The notes beneath the pieces are model-generated. The model searched no databases. It saw nothing but the letters and a program-made list of their open reading frames with translations, and was not told where the DNA came from. A DNA stretch of 64,000 nucleotides from Pseudomonas hydrolytica. GTDB lineage: Bacteria; Pseudomonadota; Gammaproteobacteria; Pseudomonadales; Pseudomonadaceae. Below, piece by piece: positions 24,894-33,973 of the stretch (position 1 is its first letter; each line of letters opens with the position of its first letter). The position numbers were made by a program, and so were the translations under genes. The DNA lies in the NCBI RefSeq assembly GCF_021495345.1, contig NZ_CP099397.1, positions 2,728,001 to 2,792,000 of the forward strand, read 5' to 3'.

Positions 24894-25447
24894 CGCCCCC
24901 CTCGACCTCTACGGCAGCTCGCCGCTTTCACCCACTGGAACAGGCTGACTTCCAGAAACTGGAACAGGCAGCCTCTCTAAAAGGCCTTTTACGTCCCTTT
25001 CCTTTTAAAGGTAAGGGGGCTCTTACCGAATGGGCCAGCCAGTGCCACGCACTTCGCGACGATCTCATCAAGCTGGCACAGCGGCGCGTCCTGGCGCAGG
25101 CGGTCGACTACCCCTTCCGCCTGCTACCCGTTGAGCTGGCCCAGCAGACCACTGGCGCAGGGACCGTGTTTCTGCGCTGGCGCAGGCCCGATCGCTCCGC
25201 CATGGGGGTGGCGTTGTGGCAGGCGCTGATCACCAGCCCTGCGACTCCCGACACACTGATCGACGACCTCTACGCGATGGAGGTCCAGCGCATCGTCCTG
25301 AACATGCAAATCAGCCTCCTCCACACACTGGGCCGCCAGGCCCAGGCCTGCGCCAGCAAAGTCGCCCTGGCCGAATCGAGCTACCTGCAGCGCGTTAGCA
25401 AACACGCTGCACCCACCGGCACCACCCACCCCGAGGAATCATTATGA
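24890..25447 (+). CDS. DUF3158 family ICE protein
   Basis: A 185-residue protein with the DUF3158 pattern (FHPLEQADFQKLEQAASLKGLLRPFPFKGKGA, then FLRWRRPDRSAMGVALWQALI). The family sits between TIGR03761 and ssb in nearly all ICEs of this class. The four-base overlaps on both sides (ATGA) show translational coupling with both neighbours. No function is known. Confidence 0.85.
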   Translation: MTPPSTSTAARRFHPLEQADFQKLEQAASLKGLLRPFPFKGKGALTEWASQCHALRDDLIKLAQRRVLAQAVDYPFRLLPVELAQQTTGAGTVFLRWRRPDRSAMGVALWQALITSPATPDTLIDDLYAMEVQRIVLNMQISLLHTLGRQAQACASKVALAESSYLQRVSKHAAPTGTTHPEESL

Positions 25448-25839
25448 GCACGCACTTCGTTGGCGAGGGCAATATCGGCTCTGCGCCAGAATTCAGGGAA
25501 TTTCCGAACGGCAATGACGAGCCGCGACGGCTGCTGCGCCTCAACGTATATTTCGACAACCCCGTTCCCACCAAGGACGGATTCGAGGATCGCGGCGGCT
25601 ATTGGGCTCCCGTGGAACTGTGGCACCGCGAGGCCGAGCACTGGCAGTCGTTGTATCAGAAAGGCATGCGGGTGCTGGTGGAGGGGCGCACCGTCCGCGA
25701 TGAGTGGGAAGACGCCGACGAGAACGAGCGCGTGACGTTCAAGATCGAGGCTCGGCGCGTCGGCATCCTGCCTTACCGCATCGAGTCGGTGATGCTCAGT
25801 CCGAAACACGCCAGCGATCCAGCCCACCCAGCCGAGTAA
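25444..25839 (+). CDS. ssb: Single-stranded DNA-binding protein of the ICE
   Basis: A 131-residue OB-fold protein of the ICE-type single-stranded DNA-binding family (STHFVGEGNIGSAPEFREF, LRLNVYFDNPV, PVELWHREAEHWQSLYQKGMRVLVEGR). It lacks the long acidic C-terminal tail of the housekeeping SSB. It should coat the transferred strand during conjugation or rolling-circle replication of the element. Confidence 0.85.
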   Translation: MSTHFVGEGNIGSAPEFREFPNGNDEPRRLLRLNVYFDNPVPTKDGFEDRGGYWAPVELWHREAEHWQSLYQKGMRVLVEGRTVRDEWEDADENERVTFKIEARRVGILPYRIESVMLSPKHASDPAHPAE

Positions 25840-25853
25840 TGTCCGCTGTATAC

Positions 25854-25890
25854 CTCAGTGGAACTATCCCCAGGGGATAGTTCCACTGAG
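25854..25890. repeat. 37-bp perfect palindrome after ssb
   Basis: CTCAGTGGAACTATCCCC-A-GGGGATAGTTCCACTGAG: two 18-base arms around a single A. The inner 21 bases equal those of the repeats at 23858-23999. Without a T tract it is more likely a protein-binding or processing site than a terminator. Confidence 0.85.
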
Positions 25891-25965
25891 TTCCATCGAA
25901 TTCCAGCGCTCTGTGAACGAAGCTCTCGGTGAGCTCGCTGCATCGCCCTGTCCACATAGCATCCC

Positions 25966-26814
25966 CTATCTGGATGCCGTAGCCCCCACCCACCAGCAGG
26001 CGGCGGTGAAGCGAACTTCCGCGCCACCCACATAAGGCTCGAAGGCAGCGCGCACGGTGGCGACCACCTCGCTGCGCGTTGGCTCGTCCGCCTGTTGCAG
26101 CATCACGCCGACCGGGCCGAGCCAGCTCACATACCGGATCAGATCCCGCTCGGGCAGCACGCAGGCCACGTCGATGGGCCGAATGTCGATGCTAGCCCAG
26201 CCGCTTTCTTCGAGGATGGCCTGAACACGGTGCCTGTCCGCGAAGGCGAACTGTCCAGGTGCGCCCGGCTGGCGAACTGGAAGCTGCGGCAGCAGCGGTG
26301 CCGCGGCATGCTCGGCCGTGGTCATGAACGGGTTTTCGGCGGCGCTGCGCCAGGCGATGCAGCACAGTTCAGCGCCGTCCTTGGCCGAGCGGCGTAGGTT
26401 GGCGAAAGCCCGGACGGGATCGCCGAAGAACATGACACCGAAGCGCGACACGATCCGGTCGAAGCTGGCCGGCTCGAAGGCATGGGCCTGGGCGTCGGCG
26501 CGAATGAAGTCGGCGGGTACTCCTTCCCGTTCGGCGCGTGCCTGCGCGAGGGCCAGCACCGACGCCGACAGGTCGATGCCCACTGCACGCCCCTGCGGTC
26601 CTAGCCGTCGCGCAAGGGCGAGCGTGGTGCTGCCCGTGCCGCAGCCGACATCAAGCACCCGGCCACCGGAAGCCGCGGCCATCGCCTGGACCAGGTGCTC
26701 CTCGAAGGACTGGAACATCCCATCGAGCACGTCCTGCGCCTCGACCCAGGCACGGCCTGCCGGGCCGTTCCAGAGTTTCTCCTGATCGTCGTAAACCTGA
26801 CGTTCGTCGCTCAT
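25966..26814 (-). CDS. Class I SAM-dependent methyltransferase (cargo)
   Basis: A 282-residue methyltransferase with the Rossmann motif I RVLDVGCGTGSTTLALARRLG and motif II region GIDLSASVLALAQARAE, in the UbiE/Methyltransf_11 style. Substrate unknown; a small molecule is more likely than DNA. The start at 26814 is preceded by GGAGG with five-base spacing; an upstream in-frame ATG would add 18 unsupported residues. It is divergent from a MerR-type regulator, with a palindromic operator between them, so the pair is probably a stress- or metal-inducible cargo unit inserted between ssb and topB. Confidence 0.8.
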   Translation of the reverse strand: MSDERQVYDDQEKLWNGPAGRAWVEAQDVLDGMFQSFEEHLVQAMAAASGGRVLDVGCGTGSTTLALARRLGPQGRAVGIDLSASVLALAQARAEREGVPADFIRADAQAHAFEPASFDRIVSRFGVMFFGDPVRAFANLRRSAKDGAELCCIAWRSAAENPFMTTAEHAAAPLLPQLPVRQPGAPGQFAFADRHRVQAILEESGWASIDIRPIDVACVLPERDLIRYVSWLGPVGVMLQQADEPTRSEVVATVRAAFEPYVGGAEVRFTAACWWVGATASR

Positions 26815-26861
26815 TTGGCCTCCTGCTGCATGCCTTGAAACGGTGAAGGCAGTACGATGCC

Positions 26862-26881
26862 ACTTCAAGTCAACTTGAGGT
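26862..26881. promoter_or_regulatory. Palindromic MerR/SoxR-type operator
   Basis: ACTTCAAGTCAACTTGAGGT, an imperfect palindrome that resembles the SoxR box CCTCAAGTTAACTTGAGG. It lies between the divergent methyltransferase and MerR genes, directly before the MerR start codon. Confidence 0.65.
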
Positions 26882-26888
26882 CAAGAGG

Positions 26889-27317
26889 GTGAAAGAGCTG
26901 GATATTGGCGAGGTGGCGCAGCGTGCCGGCATGCCCGCTTCGACACTGCGCTACTACGAGGAGAAGGGGTTGATCGCCTCGGTCGGCCGGCGTGGGCTTC
27001 GTCGCCTGTTCGACGAGCAGGTGCTGGAACGGCTGGCGCTGATAGGGCTGGGGCGTGCCGCTGGTCTGTCGCTCGACGAGATCGCGCTGATGTTCGCGCC
27101 GGACGGCCAGCCACGCATCGACCGGCAGATGCTCGCGGCAAAGGCGAACGAGCTGGATCGGACCATCCGCAAGCTGAGCGCCATGCGCGACGGGCTGCGG
27201 CACGCCGCGGCATGCCCTGCGCCGAGCCACATGGAATGCCCGACCTTCCGCCGCCTGCTGCACGCCGCCGCGTCCAATGCCATCGGCGGGCGCGGAAAGA
27301 GGACTGCACCAACCTGA
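26889..27317 (+). CDS. MerR-family transcriptional regulator (SoxR/CadR-like)
   Basis: The 142-residue protein has the MerR winged helix (LDIGEVAQRAGMPASTLRYYEEKGLIASVGRRGLRRLF), a dimerisation helix (AKANELDRTIRKLSAMRDGL) and two C-terminal cysteines in ACPAPSHMECPTFRR that could bind an inducer metal or cluster. The start is a GTG at 26889, needed to keep the first helix. No ribosome site is spaced correctly, and the operator sits immediately upstream, so the message may be leaderless. It likely controls its own gene and the divergent methyltransferase. Confidence 0.85.
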   Translation: MKELDIGEVAQRAGMPASTLRYYEEKGLIASVGRRGLRRLFDEQVLERLALIGLGRAAGLSLDEIALMFAPDGQPRIDRQMLAAKANELDRTIRKLSAMRDGLRHAAACPAPSHMECPTFRRLLHAAASNAIGGRGKRTAPT

Positions 27318-27453
27318 GTCGACCTCGTACATCAACGAGGCCACGGCTTCGCACACAAGCCGGCGTCCGGCGCTGCCGGGTTGTTTGCTGCCGCGCACGC
27401 GGCTGACGGGAATGCTGAGGGTCATTCGATGACCATCACGCCCCGGAGACTGT

Positions 27454-29463
27454 ATGCGCGTGTTCCTCTGCGAGAAACCGTCCCAGGGCAAGGATATCGC
27501 CCGCGTCCTGGGTGCGGGCCAACGCGGTAGCGGCTGTTACAGCGGAGCGGGCGTAGTTGTGACCTGGTGCATTGGTCACTTGGTCGAAGCGGTGCAACCG
27601 GAAGCATACGGCGAGCAGTACAAGCGCTGGTCCATCGAGCAGCTTCCCATCATTCCCGAGCGCTGGCGCGTCGAGCCGAAGGCCGCAACCGCCGCGCAGT
27701 TCAAGATCGTCAAGCAGATCGTCGGCCAGGCCGCCGAACTGGTGATCGCCACCGATGCGGATCGCGAAGGCGAGATGATCGCTCGCGAGATCATCGACCT
27801 GTGCGGCTATCGCGGGCCGATTCAACGGCTGTGGCTGTCGGCGCTAAACGACGCGAGCATCCGCAAGGCACTCGGCGCGTTGAAGCCCTCGGTCGAGACG
27901 CTGCCGCTGTACTACTCGGCACTCGCTCGCAGCCGGGCCGACTGGCTCATCGGCATGAACCTGAGCCGCCTGTTCACCCTGCTCGGGCGTCAGGCTGGTT
28001 ACGACGGTGTGCTCTCGGTCGGCCGGGTGCAGACACCGACGCTGGCACTGGTGGTAACCCGCGATCGCGAGATCTCGCTCTTCGTGTCGGTGCCGTTCTG
28101 GACCGTCGAGATTGCATTATCAGCGGGTGGGCAACCCTTCCTCGCCAACTGGATCGCGCCGGATGGCTGCACCGACGACAGCGGCCGTTGCCTGCAGCAG
28201 GCGGTGGCGCAACAAGCTGCCGATCGCATGCGCGTTGCCAGCAGCGCCCAGGTGGTCTCGGTCGAAACAGAGCGTGTGCGCGAAGGCCCACCGCTGCCGT
28301 TCGACCTCGGCACTCTGCAGGAAGTGTGTTCGCGCCAGTTGGGCCTCGACGTGCAGGAAACGCTCGACATTGCGCAGGCCCTCTACGAGACGCACAAGGC
28401 GACGACATACCCGCGCTCTGACTCTGGCTACCTGCCCGAGAGCATGCTCGCCGAGATGCCGGCCGTACTCGCCGCCGTGCTCAGCACCGATCCCAGCCTG
28501 CGCCCGTTGCTCGATCAGCTCGACCGTACTCAGCGCTCACGCGCCTGGAACGACGGCAAGGTCTCGGCCCACCACGGCATCATTCCAACCCTGGAGCCAG
28601 CCAACCTATCAGCCATGAGCGACAAGGAGCTGGCGGTCTACAAGCTGATCCGCGCGCACTACCTCGCGCAGTTCCTACCGCATCACGAGTTCGATCGCAC
28701 CACCGCGCAGCTGCTGTGCGGCGGTCAGAATCTGCAAGCCATCGGCAAGCAGGTGATCATCTCCGGCTGGCACCAGGTGCTGGCCGTACCGGAAGTGGAC
28801 GACGAGGACAGCGAATCGACAGCGCGCAGCCAGGTGTTGCCTGCCATGCGCGAAGGGCTGTCCTGCCAGGTCGGCCACGTCGATCTGAAAGCACTCAAGA
28901 CACTACCGCCCAAGCCCTTTACGCAGGGCGATCTGGTCAAGGCCATGAAGGGCGTCGCCAAGCTGGTCACTGATCCCCGGTTGAAGCAGAAGCTGAAAGA
29001 AACCACAGGCATCGGCACCGAGGCCACGCGCGCCAACATCATCAAAGGCCTGCTCGACCGTGGCTACCTGATCAAGAAAGGTCGTTCCGTTCGCGCATCA
29101 GAAGCGGCTTGCACGCTCATCGATGCGGTGCCAGCAGCCATTACCGACCCCGGCACTACAGCCGTCTGGGAGCAGGCCCTGGACATGATCGAATCCGGCA
29201 GCATGACGTTGGATACCTTCGTTGCGAAGCAATCCATGTGGATCACCCAGCTCGTGCAGCAGTATCGCGGCACCACCCTGTCCATCAAGTTGCCCGAGGG
29301 GCCCGCCTGCCCGCTGTGTGGCAGTGCCACCCGTCAACGCACCGGCAAGACTGGCCCTTTCTGGTCCTGCCGCAACTATCCCGATTGCAAAGGCACCCTG
29401 CCCATCCAGCAAGCCAGCGCAACACGCAGCGCGACACACAAGCCGCGACAGACCGCAAAATAG
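27454..29463 (+). CDS. topB: DNA topoisomerase III (type IA), ICE-encoded
   Basis: The 669-residue type IA topoisomerase has the TOPRIM acidic residues (EKPS near residue 7; IATDADREGEMIAREI at 99-114), the catalytic tyrosine 319 in HKATTYPRSDSGYLP, and the gate domain motif SVGRVQTPTLALVVTRDREI. A C-terminal four-cysteine zinc finger (CPLCGSATRQRTGKTG, then CRNYPDCKG) follows. It resolves interlinked or single-stranded DNA and is a standard gene of these elements, probably assisting replication or transfer. It is a conserved member of the PFGI-1-type backbone. Confidence 0.93.
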   Translation: MRVFLCEKPSQGKDIARVLGAGQRGSGCYSGAGVVVTWCIGHLVEAVQPEAYGEQYKRWSIEQLPIIPERWRVEPKAATAAQFKIVKQIVGQAAELVIATDADREGEMIAREIIDLCGYRGPIQRLWLSALNDASIRKALGALKPSVETLPLYYSALARSRADWLIGMNLSRLFTLLGRQAGYDGVLSVGRVQTPTLALVVTRDREISLFVSVPFWTVEIALSAGGQPFLANWIAPDGCTDDSGRCLQQAVAQQAADRMRVASSAQVVSVETERVREGPPLPFDLGTLQEVCSRQLGLDVQETLDIAQALYETHKATTYPRSDSGYLPESMLAEMPAVLAAVLSTDPSLRPLLDQLDRTQRSRAWNDGKVSAHHGIIPTLEPANLSAMSDKELAVYKLIRAHYLAQFLPHHEFDRTTAQLLCGGQNLQAIGKQVIISGWHQVLAVPEVDDEDSESTARSQVLPAMREGLSCQVGHVDLKALKTLPPKPFTQGDLVKAMKGVAKLVTDPRLKQKLKETTGIGTEATRANIIKGLLDRGYLIKKGRSVRASEAACTLIDAVPAAITDPGTTAVWEQALDMIESGSMTLDTFVAKQSMWITQLVQQYRGTTLSIKLPEGPACPLCGSATRQRTGKTGPFWSCRNYPDCKGTLPIQQASATRSATHKPRQTAK

Positions 29464-29988
29464 GTCGCGACTCCATCTCCCCCATCGTATCGACCACGGT
29501 CGATGCGCATACCTCGCGCCCGCGAGGAACCCAGCACGCACCATCCTTCTGCAACGTGTGCCCGTCGCCGGCGTTTCGCTGGTTTGACGAGAAGGCGGAC
29601 TCATCCGCAGCCCGTATCTCACGGACGCTCTGATTGGCTGATTTTTCGTTCCGACGGGTCCCCTGGTGCCTTGCCTCGCTCGATAGCAGAACGAGCCCCC
29701 AGGAGACCCTTCGGGTCGAACGGTATTCAGCGCCGGTGCCCGCCGGCGAAACAACGGGTTCCTTTTGTGCGCAGATGCGTGCCGAAGGATTTCGACCCCA
29801 GCCACGACAAGGGTCGAGTGCAATCGACAGCGGATGGCTTTGACGACGGCCACTCCCTGCATCAGTTCACAGGTGGTTTCTTCCTCAACAGCCGAAGGCC
29901 CAGGCCCTCGGCACCTTTCTCCTGCCTATCCGAAACCAGCGGTTCGGCGAGCGCATTGCCGCCAAGCCCATGAACAGGAGATAACCCA
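29464..29988. other. Gene-free stretch between topB and the cytosine methyltransferase
   Basis: These 525 bases contain several possible hairpins (for example CCCTGGTGCC...GGCACC-like and TCGACCCC...GGGTCGA around 29.80 kb) but no ORF with family resemblance and no copy of the repeated leader described elsewhere. A CAGGAGATAACCCA ribosome region precedes the next gene. The promoter of the methyltransferase gene is expected here. Confidence 0.5.
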
Positions 29989-31524
29989 ATGCACTCTCAA
30001 CCCCACAGGCCCCCACTGCAGTACGGCAGCGTCTGCAGCGGCATCGAGGCCGTCAGCCTCGCCTGGCAACCACTCGGCCTGGAGCCAGCCTGGTTCGCCG
30101 AAATCGATCCGTTCCCCTGCGCGCTCCTCGCCCACCACTACCCCAAGGTGCCCAACCTCGGGGACATGACGCGGATCGCTGACCTGGTGCTCGCCGGCAC
30201 AGTACCGGCACCAGACATCCTGGTCGGAGGAACCCCTTGCCAAGCGTTCAGCATCGCCGGTGCCCGCCATGGGCTGGACGATCCGCGCGGTGCCCTAGCC
30301 CTAAGTTATGTGGAGCTCGCAAATGCCATCGATCAAGCCCGTCTCGAAACCCGCCGCCCGCCGGCAGCACACGTCTGGGAAAACGTACCAGGTGTCCTTA
30401 GCGACCGAGGCAATGCCTTCGGATGTCTCTTGGGCGCACTGGCCGGCGAAAGCAGTCCACTCGAACCGCCAGGGGCTCGGTGGACGCACGCAGGTTGTGT
30501 GTCTGGACCCCGCCGCCGCGTTGCGTGGCGGCTGCTCGACGCCCAATATTTCGGCGTCGCCCAACGCAGGCGTCGAATCATTCTTGTGGCAAGTGGTCGA
30601 GAGGACCTCGATCCCACCCAGGTACTTTTTGAGTCCGACAGCGTGCTCGGGCATCCTGCGCAGGGCCGCGCACCGTGGCAAGACGTTGCCACATCTGCTG
30701 CATCTGGCCCTGCTGAACCAGTCGACTATGCCCACCTGAACCAGCCCTACGGCAGGATTTCGGTGTCCTTCGGCTTCGGCGGCGGCAACACCACTGGACC
30801 GATTGACGTCGCCGCTTGCCTGACGGCACAGGCCGGCACCAAAGGCGACTTCGAGACCGATACCTTACTTGTTCAGTCAGTCACCGGCTCCATCAGCCAT
30901 ACCCTCAATACAGCGAACAATGGCAAAGGCTGCAGCGAGGATGGCACGGGTCGCGGCATTCCGATCATTGCGTTTACGGCCCAGGACTTCGGCGCAGATG
31001 CAGCGGCGAACCTGGCACCTACCTTACGCACGAAGGTGATGCCGGCCATCGCGTTTGCGCAGAACTCACGCGGGGAGCTGCGCTGGGAATCCGGCCACGG
31101 GCAAATCGCCGGAGCATTGTCCACCGGCGGCGGCAAACCCGGCCAGGGCATGCCAATGGTGCTCAGCGTGGCCCTGCGCGGCCGTGAGCATGGCCTAGCC
31201 GCTGAACTGGGGGATGGTATCTCATCGACGTTGCGGGCCTGCAGTGGCGGCAGCGATAAAGGCTACGTGCTGGTGCCCAGCCACGAAGCGCACTTTCACT
31301 ACGAGCAGAACGATCCCCGCGCAGAGAACTGGCTCCAGTGGCACGTGCGACGGCTGATGCCACTGGAGTGCGAGCGACTGCAGGGCATGCCCGATGGTTA
31401 TACGGCTGTGCCATACCGAGGCAAACCAGCAGCCGATGCTCCGCGCTACAAGGCGATCGGAAACTCAATGGCGGTGCCCTGCATCGCCTGGGTCGGGCAA
31501 CGGCTGCTGCAGGCGCTGACATGA
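29989..31524 (+). CDS. C5 cytosine DNA methyltransferase
   Basis: The 511-residue protein carries the C5-methyltransferase motifs in order: motif I SVCSGIEAVSLAW (14-26), motif IV GGTPCQAFSIAG with catalytic Cys84, motif VI WENVPG (130-135), motif VIII QRRRRI (191-196), and motifs IX-X ECERLQGMPDGY and YKAIGNSMAVP near the C-terminus. Between VIII and IX lies a long target-recognition region (about 210-440) with Gly/Thr-rich repeats, as in phage-borne enzymes. No restriction endonuclease is next to it, so it is an orphan enzyme that may protect the element from host restriction. Confidence 0.9.
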   Translation: MHSQPHRPPLQYGSVCSGIEAVSLAWQPLGLEPAWFAEIDPFPCALLAHHYPKVPNLGDMTRIADLVLAGTVPAPDILVGGTPCQAFSIAGARHGLDDPRGALALSYVELANAIDQARLETRRPPAAHVWENVPGVLSDRGNAFGCLLGALAGESSPLEPPGARWTHAGCVSGPRRRVAWRLLDAQYFGVAQRRRRIILVASGREDLDPTQVLFESDSVLGHPAQGRAPWQDVATSAASGPAEPVDYAHLNQPYGRISVSFGFGGGNTTGPIDVAACLTAQAGTKGDFETDTLLVQSVTGSISHTLNTANNGKGCSEDGTGRGIPIIAFTAQDFGADAAANLAPTLRTKVMPAIAFAQNSRGELRWESGHGQIAGALSTGGGKPGQGMPMVLSVALRGREHGLAAELGDGISSTLRACSGGSDKGYVLVPSHEAHFHYEQNDPRAENWLQWHVRRLMPLECERLQGMPDGYTAVPYRGKPAADAPRYKAIGNSMAVPCIAWVGQRLLQALT

Positions 31525-31596
31525 ACGCGGCCGGTGGCCAGTTCCGATAGTCGGATGACCGCACCACCATGTTCCGACAATTCTCTTCCCAGGTAT

Positions 31597-31665
31597 CGCT
31601 GAACCTTCAGCGCGTCCCTCGGCAACCACGGTCTTCAAGGTTGCGCTACTCCCCGTAGCGACCGG
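31597..31665 (+). promoter_or_regulatory. Repeated structured leader, copy A (upstream of the GHKL ATPase gene)
   Basis: Hairpin CGCTGAACCTTCAGCG (31597-31612), then the core GGTCTTCAAGGTTGC (31630-31644), which runs into a second hairpin CGCTAC-TCCCC-GTAGCG. Four related leaders occur in the accessory region (33551, 37858, 38346, 44571). It lies about 170-240 bases before the start codon, in an otherwise gene-free 310-base stretch. Confidence 0.7.
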
Positions 31666-31834
31666 CGCAATCCGCTCCGCATCGCCCACCGCGGATGAAC
31701 GCCTTCCCTCGGCGTCGATGCCCTTCTGCTCCCTCTCCGTTGGCACCTGGCTCCGCCAGCCCCCGCCATCGCCTGCGCCTATCGCTTTCGTCCACGCGCC
31801 CTTGACGGGCGTCCCCCTTATCAGGAGTCATCCC

Positions 31835-33397
31835 ATGAGCACTATCAGTCTCCAGACCAATCAGCACCAACTGATCGCCAACTTGCGCCACGCATTCACC
31901 CCGCATTCAATGCTCGGTGAGCTGCTGCAGAACGCGCGCCGCGCGAAGGCCAGCCACATCAAGGTCATCGCCGACGGCAATACCCTCATCGTCGACGACG
32001 ACGGTTGCGGTATCACCGATCTTCAAACCTTGATATTCATCGCCGAATCAGGCTGGGATCACGACTTGAAAGAGCGGGAGAACGCATTCGGTCTCGGCGT
32101 CCTGTCGACCTTGTACTTCGCCGAGCATCTATCGGTACATTCAGGCAGCAAGGCCTTCAACGCCGCCACGGCGACCATCATCCGCGGCGACGCCATCGAG
32201 GTATATCCCGAACCCTCTCGGGTCGGCACCGAGATCCGATTGGACGGTGTGCAATCACCGCAAACCCACCTCACCTTGCCTCAATGGGTCGAGCGCCAAC
32301 TCAACACACTGTGCGAGGCTTTTCCGGTGCCCGTATCACTCAACGGTGTCAACATCGCTCGCCCGCTGGCGGATGCGAGATTGCCATGGAGGCAAACACC
32401 GATAGGCCAGATTCTGCTCGATCTCGACACATCACCGACACAATGGCGGTGCTTTCTCCAGGGTCTGCCCATCGGCAGGACTCTAGCACTCCCCAAGCAT
32501 CAGATCGTGCTGCTGCGCGACGACATGATCGCCCGCCTACCGGATCGTCAGCACCTGCTCAACGAGTGGGAGGATCACCGACATATTCAAGCAGCAATCA
32601 TGGAGGCCTACCGACAAGCACTGCTTGAAGCCAAGGAGCGACTGGCTGGCTACGAATTCATCGAGCAGTACGCGGAAACCTGCCTGTCTTCGTCTAACGC
32701 AGACCTGCTCAACGATGTGCTATTCGCTCCGCGCGCCTGGTTCCGTAACTGGGAAGGCAACCCGGCGGGATACCACCGCTACTGGGAACGCTATCCGCTA
32801 CATGGAGTAGCGGCCCGTGTTGCGCTGGAGGAAACAGGCGTCTGGTCCATCGACCGCGACGGGGAGAATGACCTCGCTGTGGAAACCTATCTGGAAGCAC
32901 GACGAGCCTTTCTGCTGGAAGAGCATCGTCTCGATGCAGATCACTGGCTGAGGCACATGGTCAAGACCGTCACGCCGGATCAGGTAAACGTCCGTCACGG
33001 CGCGATTCTCCATAGCGATAGCTGCCCGCCCCTGGCGGAATGCACCGAGCTGGTTCTGGTCGACAGCCTGATCGTAAGCCTGGAAGGCGAACCTGGCGAG
33101 TATCCGGTGGATGCACTGCGCAAGGACGACACGCTCTACCTGACGCCGAAGTCTGGCAACGTCACGGAGCTCATTTCGGACTACATCTTCGATGACCTCT
33201 ATAACGAGGGTCGAGAGGATGAGGACGCGCAAACGCTCGCCACGTTCGTCGCCGTAGGCTGCTCGCAAGACGCCGCTCACGTCGTCAGGGCACTGCTGCC
33301 AGATGCGCTGTGCCAGCGCTCCCAGCCGAAGCTGGCCGGGGCGGTCGTACAGCTGATCTTCGACGGCAACGGCAAACTGCAGGAGGTCACGGCCTGA
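31835..33397 (+). CDS. GHKL-type (Hsp90/MutL-like) ATPase of unknown role
   Basis: A 520-residue protein whose N-terminal third is a GHKL ATP-binding fold. It has the N-box GELLQNARRAKAS with Glu29 and Asn33, the D-box VDDDGCGI (53-60), the glycine-rich FGLGVLS (85-91), and a final GTEIRL strand (131-136). This is the fold shared by Hsp90, MutL and gyrase B. The remaining 380 residues match nothing I know. Such genes occur in many PFGI-1-type elements. Similar ATPases appear in defence systems (for example MORC- or GHKL-containing ones), but nothing here proves that. It is preceded by leader copy A. Confidence 0.7.
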   Translation: MSTISLQTNQHQLIANLRHAFTPHSMLGELLQNARRAKASHIKVIADGNTLIVDDDGCGITDLQTLIFIAESGWDHDLKERENAFGLGVLSTLYFAEHLSVHSGSKAFNAATATIIRGDAIEVYPEPSRVGTEIRLDGVQSPQTHLTLPQWVERQLNTLCEAFPVPVSLNGVNIARPLADARLPWRQTPIGQILLDLDTSPTQWRCFLQGLPIGRTLALPKHQIVLLRDDMIARLPDRQHLLNEWEDHRHIQAAIMEAYRQALLEAKERLAGYEFIEQYAETCLSSSNADLLNDVLFAPRAWFRNWEGNPAGYHRYWERYPLHGVAARVALEETGVWSIDRDGENDLAVETYLEARRAFLLEEHRLDADHWLRHMVKTVTPDQVNVRHGAILHSDSCPPLAECTELVLVDSLIVSLEGEPGEYPVDALRKDDTLYLTPKSGNVTELISDYIFDDLYNEGREDEDAQTLATFVAVGCSQDAAHVVRALLPDALCQRSQPKLAGAVVQLIFDGNGKLQEVTA

Positions 33398-33408
33398 CCT
33401 GTCCCATG

Positions 33409-33436
33409 AACGCTCCTTCGGGAGCGTTCTTTTTTC
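33409..33436 (+). terminator. Terminator after the GHKL ATPase gene
   Basis: AACGCTCC-TTC-GGGAGCGTT stem followed by CTTTTTT. Confidence 0.9.
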
Positions 33437-33550
33437 CACCAGCACACACCTGCATGTGCCGGTCGCTTCCTCCTTCAATCAGGGGGCTATCGGTTTCCCA
33501 TTTCCCGCTGACGCACTCCCCTAGCCGCTCGAAGCTGCTCCCCATGCGTC

Positions 33551-33620
33551 GTCGACCTTGGTCGACACCATGCCCGCAGCACGGGTCCTCGGCTGCACCG
33601 TGGAATCCTCCGCGCCGACC
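33551..33620 (+). promoter_or_regulatory. Repeated structured leader, copy B
   Basis: Hairpin GTCGACCTTGGTCGAC (33551-33566), then GACACCATGCCCGCAGC and the core GGGTCCTCGGCTGC (33583-33596). A downstream stretch resembles copy E (CCGTTTCGCACCGTTC against CCGTTCGCACCG). It precedes the 83-residue gene by about 100 bases. With the terminator at 33409 it fills the 301-base gap 33398-33698, in which I see no gene. Confidence 0.6.
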
Positions 33621-33698
33621 CAACCAGTCCGTTTCGCACCGTTCCTGCGGATGAGCACCTACGGGTGCCGGTGCTTCCACTTCAACTGGGAGGTTTTC

Positions 33699-33950
33699 AT
33701 GCCCCATACGTCTTCACCCGCCCCACTCAGCGTCGATCAGGCTCGCGCCGAATCCGTCGGCTACCTGGCCTTGGCCCACCTTGGCGAACGCCGGCCCCTT
33801 CAGGTGCTACGCAGTGGTGCCGGTTACTACATCGGCACCGCCGACGAGGATGGTCCGGTATCGCGCGAGTCCGTCGAGTACTTCCGTTCGTTTCACGCAG
33901 CCGACCAGGCCCTGACAACAGGGGACTGGCAACAGCGCCTCCAGTCCTGA
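33699..33950 (+). CDS. Small ICE protein of unknown function (83 aa)
   Basis: 83 residues, acidic, with no membrane segment or signal. The sequence (SVDQARAESVGYLALAHLGERRPLQVLR, YYIGTADEDGPVSRESVEYF) has the look of a small alpha/beta protein, and I recall similar products in PFGI-1-type elements without a known role. The ATG at 33699 follows a GGGAGG ribosome site. The next gene follows after 23 bases, suggesting an operon. Confidence 0.6.
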   Translation: MPHTSSPAPLSVDQARAESVGYLALAHLGERRPLQVLRSGAGYYIGTADEDGPVSRESVEYFRSFHAADQALTTGDWQQRLQS

Positions 33951-33973
33951 CCCCTACCCATCGGGAGCACATC

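Noticed and set aside
23858..25890. The 21-37 bp palindromes as ordinary terminators
   Set aside because: They have no T tract on either side and two copies lie in a 100-base direct repeat, so another function is more likely.
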